A stretch of 64,000 bases of DNA from NCBI GenBank assembly GCA_051747425.1, contig JBNJGD010000005.1, positions 86,635 through 150,634 of the forward strand, read 5' to 3'. The stretch's first letter is position 1; each line of letters starts with the position of its first letter. The stretch comes from HTCC5015 sp051747425. Its GTDB lineage: Bacteria; Pseudomonadota; Gammaproteobacteria; HTCC5015. The position numbers and the translations under genes were made by a program. The notes below the pieces were generated by a model that had not been told where the DNA came from, did not search any database, and was given only the letters and a program-made list of their open reading frames with translations. This document shows positions 16,338 through 24,679 of the stretch, one piece after another.

Positions 16338-18023
16338 ATGCAAGAACGACTGGAGGCCGCACAGGCCCTGGAACAGGCGGGACGCGTCGTCGATGCCGAA
16401 AAAGAATTTCGCGCGATCAATGAAGCCCTCAACGGCCACCCCCTGCTTTTCAACCTGATCGCGCAAAACCTGATCAAGCAGCGGCGCTACCGCGAGGCAG
16501 TCGACGCCTTCAAAAACGGGCTGGAAGTGGCCAGAGAGCCCAATGACATCGAGCATTTGCTCTTCCACGCAGCCATGACCTGCTATGACCACCTGAATAT
16601 ACGCGAGGGCATCGAACTCCTGGAGAGTCGCATCCACCCGCCCTATAAAAACACCAGCACCACTCAACTGCTGGTTCAAGGGTATTCACTCCTGTCGGAA
16701 ATTGATCAGTGCATGACCATCCTCGACCAGATTCAGAGTCAGGACCCAAAAGATTTCTGGCCTTTGGACACAGCCTGTCAAATACTCTCTACCCATGAAC
16801 GCTACGATGAAGCCATTGAACGACTCAAAGCATCAACCTTTGACAAACATTCCGTAGATGTAAACCTGCTGTTATACAACCTGTACAGCAAAAAGAACGC
16901 CCCGGCAGAAGCACTGAAATACCTGGCGCGGGCATCTGAACAGTCACCGGACGACATCAACATTAAAAACTCTCTTCTTTGGCACTATTGGGCCATGGGG
17001 GAGGAAGAGGCAGCCAAGCAGACCGCCTCGGCCATAAATACCCGGGCACCTGACGCCAAATTTTCCCTGAGCAACTTCCAACTCGCCCTGGGGAACATGA
17101 AGCAAGGGCTGCCGGGCTATGACTATATCTACGCCACCTCCTTTCACCGGGAAAAGGAGCGTCTGATCCCGCTTCCCAGGGCTTTTAATATTGCCCAGTT
17201 CATGGGAAAACGCGTATTGCTTACAGCGGACCAGGGGGTTGGTGACCAAATACGCTTTTCCCGGCATTTTTACGATCTGGATGCCTCCCGTTACCAGAAG
17301 CTGTGGATCGCCTGCGACCCACGGTTATTGGAGCTTTTCCAGGCCAGCTTCCCCCACCTGAAATTTATTGGCGAAGACAAACTCAATGCCGAGTGGGCGC
17401 AAAGGGAGGGTTTTGACATTGAACTCAAACACCCGAGCGCCGCCAATATGGCGAAGCGTCGCGCATTCGAGCCACTGCCGGGCTACTTGCAAGCCACCGA
17501 GAACCGGTTTTCAGAAAGACTGGAAGAACTGCGCAGCATAGGCAAACCACTGGTTGGCCTATGCTGGCGCAGTGTGATAAACAGCCCGGAACGCCGACAC
17601 TGGTACTACCCGCTGGCCGGCTACGCTAGGGCCCTCCGGGACGCAGGGGCCACTGTCATTTCGCTGCAGAACAATGTCAGCAATGAGGAGAGGGCCACCT
17701 TTAAAGAGAATGCCGGCTTCGAACTCATCGAATTACCGGACTTTGACCCCAAGGACGACCTGGCCAACCTGGCTTCGGTCTGTCAACAACTGGATCTGGT
17801 GATTGCCACCGGCACAGCCACCTCGGATTTGTCGGGTGCCGTTGGCGCACCTACACTGCTCACAGCCAAGCGTTTCCCGGACCGCTGGTATTTGAGCAAA
17901 GACTACTTAAAACAGTACTACCCGAACACAACACCCCTGGTGCTCAATATGCACCAGGACTGGGCTGAGCTCGACCCGGTACTCAATAGCACATTACAAA
18001 GCCAGTTGGCTAAACACGCTTAA
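16338..18023 (+). CDS. TPR protein with C-terminal glycosyltransferase-like domain, paralogue 1
   Basis: A 561-residue protein. The first 270 residues are tetratricopeptide-like helical repeats. The second half resembles glycosyltransferase family 9/41-type folds with TADQGVGDQIRFSRHFYDL near residue 298, VGLCWRSVINSPERRHW near residue 405 and ATGTATSDLSGAVGAPTLL near residue 490, the last resembling the sugar-nucleotide pocket. It heads a tight four-gene run (spacing 0-12 nt) and is a paralogue of the gene at 20012. It is probably a protein or surface-polymer glycosyltransferase; substrate unknown. Confidence 0.72.
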   Translation: MQERLEAAQALEQAGRVVDAEKEFRAINEALNGHPLLFNLIAQNLIKQRRYREAVDAFKNGLEVAREPNDIEHLLFHAAMTCYDHLNIREGIELLESRIHPPYKNTSTTQLLVQGYSLLSEIDQCMTILDQIQSQDPKDFWPLDTACQILSTHERYDEAIERLKASTFDKHSVDVNLLLYNLYSKKNAPAEALKYLARASEQSPDDINIKNSLLWHYWAMGEEEAAKQTASAINTRAPDAKFSLSNFQLALGNMKQGLPGYDYIYATSFHREKERLIPLPRAFNIAQFMGKRVLLTADQGVGDQIRFSRHFYDLDASRYQKLWIACDPRLLELFQASFPHLKFIGEDKLNAEWAQREGFDIELKHPSAANMAKRRAFEPLPGYLQATENRFSERLEELRSIGKPLVGLCWRSVINSPERRHWYYPLAGYARALRDAGATVISLQNNVSNEERATFKENAGFELIELPDFDPKDDLANLASVCQQLDLVIATGTATSDLSGAVGAPTLLTAKRFPDRWYLSKDYLKQYYPNTTPLVLNMHQDWAELDPVLNSTLQSQLAKHA

Positions 18024-18035
18024 ATGGAGAACACC

Positions 18036-19331
18036 ATGAAAGTTGCTGCATTTCTTCCCGCCAAAGGCACCAGCGGCCGCATCAAGAACAAGAACCTGGC
18101 ACTGCTTGATGCCAAGCCCCTGTTTCTCCACACCCTGGAAAAGCTGGCCCGGATTTCCGAGATCGACGAGGTCTACCTCGACACAGAGAGCGAAGAGATC
18201 ATCGAGTTGGCCAACCATGTCGACTGCAAAATCCTGCACCGTGACCCGGCCCTGGCCAACAACAAAACCGACGGCAACCAGTTGCTACTCAACCAGGCGT
18301 CACAAGTGGACGCCGACATCTATCTACAAATTCTCTGCACCAGCCCTTTTATCGAAGAGGAAACCATCCGGCAGTGCATTCAATCTTTAACTAATAGCGC
18401 AGAACACGACTCGGCGGTTCTTGTAGAAAAGACCAAACAGTACACATGGAGTGAAAGCGGCCCCAACTATGACATCGAGCGCATTCCCAACAGCCACGAT
18501 ATGGACGACACCATTATCGAAACCATGGGGCTCTACGCCATCCGAAAAGAGGCACTGAATCAAACCCGTCGCCGCATTGGTGACAAGCCACTGATGATTG
18601 ATGCCAAGCCCCTTGAAGCCATCGATGTCAATTACCCGGAAGACTTTGAACTGGCCAATCTGATTGCCGCCGGCCTCCATGAGCAAGAGCGCAGCCTGTT
18701 CAAAAATCTGACCAACCATTTGTCCAGCCCCGTGCTTTCCGATGTACTCGACGAGCTCGGCTATCCCAACCAGGTCATCCAGGGGCTGGGGCTCAGCCTG
18801 TCCGAGCGAAAAATGTTCGGCCGGGCCAAAACGCTCAAAATCAAAAAAGCCGAGCCCGGCGACCCCCACGACATCTACCAGGCCTATCAGATGTACCCCA
18901 CTGTGCGTCGCGGTGACATCATCGCGGTGGAAACCGAAGTGCCCGAATACGCCTACTTTGGAGAACTGAACGCCAACCTGTCCTTCCGTGCCGGCGCCGT
19001 GGGCGCCATTATCGGCGGCCACACCCGGGACAAGTCCGGCGTCGACAAGCTGCACTTTCCAGTCTTCTCAAAGGGCTATACCTGCAAGGATGTGAAGGGC
19101 AAGGGCAACTTTGAATACATGAACAAAGCCATCACAATTGATGGGGTCCAGGTTGACTACGAAAGCCTGATCTTTGGCGATTCGGATGGCATTGTCGTCA
19201 TACCCCGAGAGGTCGAGCAACAGGTGATCGACAAGGCTCGGGACATCATTGAAGCCGAGGGAAAAATCCTGATCGACATCAACACCAACCGCAATATCAA
19301 TAATATTTTGGGTGACCACGGGACTTTCTAA
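18036..19331 (+). CDS. Cytidylyltransferase (NeuA-like) fused to RraA-like aldolase domain
   Basis: A 431-residue fusion. Residues 1-210 are an NTP-transferase domain of the CMP-sialic/legionaminic acid synthetase kind: FLPAKGTSGRIKNKNLALL at the start, IYLQILCTSPFIEEETI near residue 95. Residues 230-431 match the RraA / HMG-aldolase fold: SDVLDELGYPNQVIQGLG, then SFRAGAVGAIIGGHTRDKSG with the family Arg-Asp, and GDSDGIVVIPREV. The ATG at 18036 follows GGAGAACACC and is preferred over the in-frame ATG at 18024. A fusion like this would couple sugar activation with aldol or decarboxylation chemistry on a keto-acid; the actual substrate is unknown. Confidence 0.78.
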   Translation: MKVAAFLPAKGTSGRIKNKNLALLDAKPLFLHTLEKLARISEIDEVYLDTESEEIIELANHVDCKILHRDPALANNKTDGNQLLLNQASQVDADIYLQILCTSPFIEEETIRQCIQSLTNSAEHDSAVLVEKTKQYTWSESGPNYDIERIPNSHDMDDTIIETMGLYAIRKEALNQTRRRIGDKPLMIDAKPLEAIDVNYPEDFELANLIAAGLHEQERSLFKNLTNHLSSPVLSDVLDELGYPNQVIQGLGLSLSERKMFGRAKTLKIKKAEPGDPHDIYQAYQMYPTVRRGDIIAVETEVPEYAYFGELNANLSFRAGAVGAIIGGHTRDKSGVDKLHFPVFSKGYTCKDVKGKGNFEYMNKAITIDGVQVDYESLIFGDSDGIVVIPREVEQQVIDKARDIIEAEGKILIDINTNRNINNILGDHGTF

Positions 19332-20012
19332 ATGACCAAAAAAAACCTGTTCAACTTTGATACCAACGAAGCCTACCATTACGAAAACGGCTTCTTTATC
19401 ACCTCCGACAAGCGGCGATTGGCCAAAACCATCGCCCACTACGAGCTCTACAAAAGCATTGTCGATCTGCCCGGGGCAGTAATCGAGTGTGGCGTTTACA
19501 AAGGCGCCTCCCTCATAAGGTTTGCTACCTTCCGCGATATGCTGGAATCTTCCGGCGCGAGACAAATCATTGGCTTTGACGCCTTTGGCAGCTTCCCCGT
19601 CCCCGAAGGGGCGGATGATAGCGACAAGGCCTTTATTGAAGATTTTGAAAGTAAAGGTGGGGAGGGCATTTCAAGAGAGGAATTGGAGGCGGTTTTGGCA
19701 CACAAGGGCTTCGACCACCACCAATTAATCAAGGGCGACTTGCTGGAAACCGTCCCTGAATACCTAAAGGCTCACCCTGAGCTGAAAGTAGCGCTTCTGC
19801 ATATTGATGTGGATGTTTACGAGCCAACCCTAAAAGCGCTGGAACACTTTTTCCCACACATGATTTCAGGCGGGTTAGTTGTGCTAGATGATTATCACCT
19901 GGTTGATGGGGCCACACGCGCCGTAGATGAGTTTATTGCAGAACATCAACCGGGAACCCTTCTGCAGAAACTGCCCTTTGCCCACACACCTACCTACTTT
20001 CACAAAGACTGA
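19332..20012 (+). CDS. TylF/MycF-family methyltransferase
   Basis: A 226-residue SAM-dependent O-methyltransferase of the macrocin TylF type. AVIECGVYKGASLIRFATFR near residue 50 is the SAM-binding glycine motif, IIGFDAFGSFP near residue 78 the second, and LLHIDVDVYEPTLKALEHF followed by GLVVLDDYH near residue 180 supply the metal-binding acids. Homologues often methylate sugar hydroxyls. The stop/start spacing to its neighbours is 0 and -1 nt, so it is coupled inside the glycan-like cassette and may methylate the sugar handled there. Confidence 0.85.
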   Translation: MTKKNLFNFDTNEAYHYENGFFITSDKRRLAKTIAHYELYKSIVDLPGAVIECGVYKGASLIRFATFRDMLESSGARQIIGFDAFGSFPVPEGADDSDKAFIEDFESKGGEGISREELEAVLAHKGFDHHQLIKGDLLETVPEYLKAHPELKVALLHIDVDVYEPTLKALEHFFPHMISGGLVVLDDYHLVDGATRAVDEFIAEHQPGTLLQKLPFAHTPTYFHKD

Positions 20013-21742
20013 TGAAACCAAGCGGAATCCAGATTAAAGACACCGGCTTCGATCCAAGCCACATCAATCGGCTGATCAACCGCGGCCACTTTGAGGCCGC
20101 TGAGAAGCTGTTAAAGAAAGCCGAAAAAAAGAAAACCAAAGGCTACGATGTCAGCTTTTTAAAGGGCAAGTTAGCCGTTAGCCAATACCAAATTGACAAG
20201 GCCGAACATCTCTTTAAGCTGGCGCTAAAGCAGGCAAAAAACGAAGAGCAAAAAGGTCAAGCCACTTTCCAGTTATCCACCATCGCTTTCCATAAAAAAG
20301 ACTATGCAAAAACCCGCCAATTAATAGAGTCTTTTAAAAAAGATAACTGGGGATCCGACAAGCACACCCTGCAGTACCTGAAGGTTTTGAGGGATACCCG
20401 AGATGAAGAGCGTTTCAACTCGCTCCTCCCAAAATTAAAACCTCACTGCCGGAATATCAAAACTCTCCTTTTGTGTGGTGAGTGTTTAATACAAACCGAT
20501 CAGATTGATAAAGCAAAGTCGTTCCTGGACGCATTCCTATACGACTGCGACGATATCATCAGGGCGTCTATTTTGAGAATCAGTCTTGATGTTGCAACGG
20601 CAGATTTCGAGGCCGCCCTGGACTTTATAGGATCTCTGCCGGAAGCGGTCCAGAATGACCCCATGATTTACCGTGACTGGGTCAAGCTAAGACATTATCT
20701 TGACCCCGACACAGACTGGATCAATCAGCTCAGGGCGTTCCGTGGCACAAAAAACCTTCCATATATCAAGTGGACCGAGTCCTCTCTTTGCTTGAGCCAT
20801 GGACTGTTTGATGAAGGATTTGAACTATTTGAAAGCAGGTATGAAGCGGATGGAAAGGATCGCTATGTTCGCTACTTGCCCACCCGTTTTCTACTCACGC
20901 AAGGACTGCCAACTAATGGTCATAAAACCCTTGTCAGTTTCGAACAAGGCGTGGGCGATCAAGTTCGTTTCTCTCGATTTTTCCACGGCTTATCCGAGGG
21001 CGAGGAAAAGGCAATTCAAGTAGTGGCAGAAGAGCGCTTAACACCTCTGCTTAAACGATCTTTTCCCAATATTCATTTTTTTGATTCAGTAAAACTGGAA
21101 ACCAACCAACTAAAAAAACAGAACATAAAGGATGAGGTTATGATGGGTAGCGGCGGCGTCTTCCCCAGTCACCGCCCCTTTCATGCAAAAATGAAATCAC
21201 CCTACCTCGTTCCCGATCAGGAACTTGTTACGCAGCTAGGTTCCAAAAGAGATCCTGCCAGGCTCACCGTTGGCGTTTTCTGGAGAAGCGTTCAAGTTCT
21301 CCATACCAGAAATCTGTGGTACCCGGACTTGAAGGATTTTTCGCGTATCTTCGAAGGTCTCCACTGTGAACTGGTTTCACTTCAAAACTCTGTCAGCGAA
21401 CAGGAAAAGACGGTATTCAAAGAATCCGGGGGGGAGCTCGAAATAACCGATATTGACTGCAAGGACGACCTCGACTCCTTATCAGCTCTTTGCTCCAGTG
21501 TTGATGTCGTAGTTGGAGTTGGCACAGCCACTGCTGAACTGTCTGGTGCAGTTGGCCAAAAAACACTGATAGTGGCTAACCGCCACCCAAATCGCTGGTA
21601 CCTGAATCAAACTTACATGGATGCCTTTTACCCGGACATGCACATGTTTCTGAGTGACACCGGCACGCCCTGGACAGATTCTCTTGAAGCTGTACGCGCA
21701 GAGCTGGAAAAACTGGCTGCGGAAAAATCAGCCAAAAGCTAG
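20012..21742 (+). CDS. TPR protein with C-terminal glycosyltransferase-like domain, paralogue 2
   Basis: A 576-residue paralogue of the gene at 16338. Tetratricopeptide-like helices fill residues 20-250. The C-terminal half has FEQGVGDQVRFSRFFHGLSE near residue 312, VGVFWRSVQVLHTRNLWYPD near residue 420 and GVGTATAELSGAVGQKTLIV near residue 505, matching paralogue 1. It is visibly richer in A/T and Lys codons than its surroundings. The ATG overlaps the previous stop by 1 nt. The end overlaps the converging cysB end by 4 nt. Confidence 0.72.
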   Translation: MKPSGIQIKDTGFDPSHINRLINRGHFEAAEKLLKKAEKKKTKGYDVSFLKGKLAVSQYQIDKAEHLFKLALKQAKNEEQKGQATFQLSTIAFHKKDYAKTRQLIESFKKDNWGSDKHTLQYLKVLRDTRDEERFNSLLPKLKPHCRNIKTLLLCGECLIQTDQIDKAKSFLDAFLYDCDDIIRASILRISLDVATADFEAALDFIGSLPEAVQNDPMIYRDWVKLRHYLDPDTDWINQLRAFRGTKNLPYIKWTESSLCLSHGLFDEGFELFESRYEADGKDRYVRYLPTRFLLTQGLPTNGHKTLVSFEQGVGDQVRFSRFFHGLSEGEEKAIQVVAEERLTPLLKRSFPNIHFFDSVKLETNQLKKQNIKDEVMMGSGGVFPSHRPFHAKMKSPYLVPDQELVTQLGSKRDPARLTVGVFWRSVQVLHTRNLWYPDLKDFSRIFEGLHCELVSLQNSVSEQEKTVFKESGGELEITDIDCKDDLDSLSALCSSVDVVVGVGTATAELSGAVGQKTLIVANRHPNRWYLNQTYMDAFYPDMHMFLSDTGTPWTDSLEAVRAELEKLAAEKSAKS

Positions 21743-22713
21743 CGCCGGGGTAAATCGGCGGAGTCGAACAGGGCTTCCACTTCGGAGGCCTTTTGGCACC
21801 CGGCGGCGGCTTCCACGGTATCCCGGTCAAACTGGGGCGCAAACAGCTCGAGAAAGCGCAACATGTAGCGGCGCATATAGCTGCCGCGGCGAAAGGCGAT
21901 GCGGGTAATGCTGTCGGCGAACAGATGTCCCACATCGATCGCCACCAGATCGTCATCCAGGCCTTTTTCATAGGCCTGTCGGGCAATCAGGCCAATGCCC
22001 ATACCCAGACGCACATAGGCCTTGATCACATCGGCGTCGGTGGCGGTAAAAACAATATCCGGCGTTAGCCCTTCGGCTTTAAAGGCTTCGTCCATCACGC
22101 CGCGACCGGTCAACCCCTTCACATAAGTCACCATGGGATACTGGGCCAGTGCCCCAAGGCTGATTTTTTTGGCAAAGGTCAGCTCGTGGCCCTTTGGCAC
22201 GACCACGCAGCGGTTCCAGCGGTAGGCGGGCATCATCACCAGGTCGCTGTAGGTGGCAATGGCCTCGGTGGCAATGGCCAGATCGGCCTCGCCGCCCACC
22301 GCCATGCGCGAGATACGCTCGGGGCTACCCTGGATCAAGTTCAGGCGAACCCGGGGAAACTCTTCGGAAAAGCGGCGAATCACCGCCGGAAGCACATAGC
22401 GGGCCTGAGTGTGGGTGGTGGCCAGAGTGAGCACGCCGGCATTATCATCGCGGTATTCATCGGCCAGCGCCTTGATATTGCCAGCCTCGCGCAAAATCAG
22501 ATCTGCCTTCTCGATCACCCGGGCGCCTATCGGCGTGATTTGCGTCAGGTGCTTGCCGTTTCGGCGGAACAACTGCACACCGAGTTCCTCCTCGAGCAGT
22601 TTCACCTGCTTGCTCACTCCGGGCTGGGAGGTAAACAGTTTTTCCGCTGCGGCCGAAATATTGAGATTGTGCTTGGCGATGGCGGAGAGAAAGCGAAGTT
22701 GCTGTAGCTTCAT
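21739..22713 (-). CDS. cysB: CysB-like LysR-family regulator of sulfur assimilation
   Basis: A 324-residue LysR regulator. The winged HTH covers residues 1-60 (MKLQQLRFLSAIAKHNLNIS, FTSQPGVSKQVKLLEEELG). The effector domain has GVLTLATTHTQARYVLPAVI near residue 95 and SPERISRMAVGGEADLAIAT near residue 130, features of CysB/Cbl proteins that sense N-acetylserine or related sulfur metabolites. It is divergent from cysH with a 168-nt gap, a normal location for autoregulation and cysH control. Confidence 0.93.
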   Translation of the reverse strand: MKLQQLRFLSAIAKHNLNISAAAEKLFTSQPGVSKQVKLLEEELGVQLFRRNGKHLTQITPIGARVIEKADLILREAGNIKALADEYRDDNAGVLTLATTHTQARYVLPAVIRRFSEEFPRVRLNLIQGSPERISRMAVGGEADLAIATEAIATYSDLVMMPAYRWNRCVVVPKGHELTFAKKISLGALAQYPMVTYVKGLTGRGVMDEAFKAEGLTPDIVFTATDADVIKAYVRLGMGIGLIARQAYEKGLDDDLVAIDVGHLFADSITRIAFRRGSYMRRYMLRFLELFAPQFDRDTVEAAAGCQKASEVEALFDSADLPRR

Positions 22714-22764
22714 GTGGTGGCCTGTCTATGGCTAAAAATGGACTCAGGTGAATCGAGACTACAC

Positions 22765-22830
22765 CAAATGAATATACCAAATCATTCTAAAACCATACAT
22801 TCTAATTATTAAATGGAATTAAAAAACCCG
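22765..22830. promoter_or_regulatory. AT-rich cysB-cysH control region
   Basis: Between the divergent starts lies an AT-rich segment with ATACCAAATCATTCTAAAACC and TTAAATGGAATTAAA, where ATTCC/GGAAT half-sites resemble CysB recognition sequence. Similar elements occur upstream of sat. Binding is inferred from context only. Confidence 0.4.
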
Positions 22831-22881
22831 TAAAATGCCCCCATAAAATTGGTAATTAACGCGACTGAACGAGAGAGAAGC

Positions 22882-23592
22882 ATGACATTGACCCCCGAAC
22901 TGAAAGCCAAGCAGGACGCCGTCGTCGGCTACCTGAAAGAGTTGCTGGAAAACAATCAGAAAGTGGTGTTTGCCAACAGTTTTGGCGCCGAAGACATGGT
23001 ACTCACCGACATTATCGCCCGCTTCTTCCGCGACCAGATCACCATTTTCAGCCTTGATACCGGCCGCCTCCCCGAAGAGACCTACGAGGTCATGCACAAG
23101 GCCGAAGAGCAGTACGACATCAAGTTCAAGGTCTACTACCCCGATACCGCCTCGGTTGAGGACTATGTCCGCAGCAACGGCATCAACGCTTTCTACCGCA
23201 GCGTCGAACTGCGCAAGGCCTGCTGTGGCGTGCGCAAGGTGGAACCTCTCAAGCGCGCTCTGGCCAACCAGGACGCCTGGATTACCGGCCTGCGCGCCGC
23301 CCAGTCCGTCACCCGTACCGAATTGGCCGTATTCGAGTACGACGAGGGCTTTGGTCTGAACAAGTGCAACCCCCTGAGCGACTGGAGCGAAGCGGAGGTC
23401 TGGGACTACATCAAGGCCGAGGGGGTGCCCTACAACGCCCTCCACGACAAAAACTACCCCTCCATCGGCTGCGCCCCCTGCACCCGGGCGATCAGTGTCG
23501 GCGAAGATGTCCGCGCCGGTCGCTGGTGGTGGGAGAACCCCGAATCCAAGGAGTGCGGTCTGCACGCCGGCAAGGTCTCCAAAGTAGGCTGA
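22882..23592 (+). CDS. cysH: APS-type phosphoadenylyl/adenylyl sulfate reductase
   Basis: A 236-residue thioredoxin-dependent reductase making sulfite. The ATG at 22882 is preceded by GAGAGAGAAG. It has the P-loop-like FANSFGAEDMVLTDI near residue 32. It carries the two extra Cys pairs, ELRKACCGVRK near residue 113 and GCAPCTRA near residue 197, and the catalytic Cys in SKECGLH near the end. Cys pairs of this kind bind a 4Fe-4S cluster and mark reductases that use APS rather than PAPS, consistent with a sat that lacks an APS kinase. Confidence 0.92.
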   Translation: MTLTPELKAKQDAVVGYLKELLENNQKVVFANSFGAEDMVLTDIIARFFRDQITIFSLDTGRLPEETYEVMHKAEEQYDIKFKVYYPDTASVEDYVRSNGINAFYRSVELRKACCGVRKVEPLKRALANQDAWITGLRAAQSVTRTELAVFEYDEGFGLNKCNPLSDWSEAEVWDYIKAEGVPYNALHDKNYPSIGCAPCTRAISVGEDVRAGRWWWENPESKECGLHAGKVSKVG

Positions 23593-23603
23593 AGCGCCAC
23601 CGG

Positions 23604-23631
23604 AAATGCCGACGCCTGTCGGCATTTTTTT
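23604..23631 (+). terminator. Rho-independent terminator after cysH
   Basis: AAATGCCGAC and GTCGGCATTT form a 10-bp stem around a GCCT loop followed by a T-run, 11 nt after the cysH stop. Confidence 0.88.
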
Positions 23632-23655
23632 GCCACTCGGTGTTATAATCAACTC

Positions 23656-24177
23656 ATGATCAAAGTGTCCGAGACCCAAACCCGCGTACTCGCCCTGGCG
23701 GCCGTGATTCTTTTCGCCGCCGCCTATCGCGTTCTGCCACATCCCCCCAATATCGCCCCGGTGGCGGCCATGGCCCTGTTTGCCGGCGCCCACTTCCGGG
23801 ACTGGCGGCTGGCCCTGGCGGCGCCGCTGAGCGTGATGCTTCTGAGCGATGCCATTCTCGGCCTGCACGCCACCCTGATCTATGTCTACGCCGGCATGGC
23901 CCTAACCGTCGGCATCGGCCTGTTCCTGCGCCGCCGCCTCAACACTGGAACGCTGGTGCTGGCATCGCTGTCGAGCTCCGGCCTGTTCTACCTGATCACC
24001 AACTTCGGCAGCTGGCTGGGCAACCCCATGTACAGCCAGGACGCCGCCGGCTTGCTCACCGCCTACGCCGCCGGCATTCCCTTCCTGCAATACAGCACTA
24101 TTGGCGACCTGGCCTTCACCGCTGTCTTTTTCGGCGGCTACGCACTGGCCCGACAGACCACCCACGCCACAGCCTGA
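23656..24177 (+). CDS. DUF6580-family integral membrane protein
   Basis: A 173-residue membrane protein of four or five helices. The conserved opening is AYRVLPHPPNIAPVAAMALF, followed by a charged turn (GAHFRDWRLAL), and then FYLITNFGSWLGNPMYSQDA near residue 115, characteristic of the DUF6580 / ECF-substrate-like family. Relatives may be energy-coupling-type transport subunits, possibly for cobalt or other cofactors, but this is unproven. It follows the cysH terminator with its own start. Confidence 0.78.
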   Translation: MIKVSETQTRVLALAAVILFAAAYRVLPHPPNIAPVAAMALFAGAHFRDWRLALAAPLSVMLLSDAILGLHATLIYVYAGMALTVGIGLFLRRRLNTGTLVLASLSSSGLFYLITNFGSWLGNPMYSQDAAGLLTAYAAGIPFLQYSTIGDLAFTAVFFGGYALARQTTHATA

Positions 24178-24249
24178 CCCCGGGCAACCCCATTTACCCA
24201 GGGTGATGTAACACTGTGGCCACAGAGCGCACAGAGAGTTTTAGAATGT

Positions 24250-24319
24250 GTAGGGCGGACGCGGCAAAGCCGCCTCCGCCGAGCATGCGGCGGAGGTGCC
24301 TTCGGCACTTCCGCCCTAC
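24250..24319. repeat. Family C intergenic repeat, copy 2
   Basis: It is nearly identical to the copy at 13955: GTAGGGCGGACGCGGC, CGGCGGAGGTGCC, TTCGGCACTTCCGCCCTAC. It lies inside repeat island 1. Confidence 0.85.
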
Positions 24320-24606
24320 GGATTTGCCCGCTTGATATGAATTCGCTTGCAGGCAAGCTCCTATAGTCCGTAGTCCTCAATAAACCAGGAACTTCATTTC
24401 GAGCGGTAGCGATGGCAACTTGTTCCAAGAGGCCTGCCCCCAACCGCCATGCCGAAACTTTGTCGCGGCGGGGGCGCCGCTCCTACTCTTTTAAAAAACT
24501 CTCTGTGTGCCCCGAGTCCTCTGTGTTATTTCGGTCAGATTCGATTCAATTCATCATTGGTTCCGGCAGGATCAAAAAACTCTGTGACCAATCACTTCTC
24601 AACAAA

Positions 24607-24640
24607 TTGACACACCCGCGTCACTCGCCTGTCACCCTCG
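24607..24640 (+). promoter_or_regulatory. Possible Pho box / promoter of the PstS-OmpA gene
   Basis: TTGACA at 24607-24612 could be a -35 box. GTCAC occurs at 24620 and again exactly 11 nt later at 24631, the repeat period of Pho boxes (CTGTCA-type). A PstS-like gene downstream makes PhoB control plausible, but no clear -10 is seen. Confidence 0.35.
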
Positions 24641-24679
24641 ATGGTCAGGATAACGCCTCCCAGCAGTACGGAGGTTTTT

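Larger units (their letters stand above)
24178..24679. repeat. Repeat island 1 (gap without genes)
   Basis: This 502-nt gap holds: an A tract (CCACAGAGCGCACAGAGAG) at 24219-24243; family C copy 2 at 24250-24319; a CTTGCAGGCAAG hairpin at 24343-24366; family E (GTCGCGGCGGGGGCGCCGC, TCCTAC) at 24462-24486; and an inverted A' tract at 24498-24537, ending CTCTGTGTTATTTCGGTCA. A second short CTCTGTG lies near 24577. The PstS-OmpA promoter region follows. Confidence 0.8.
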
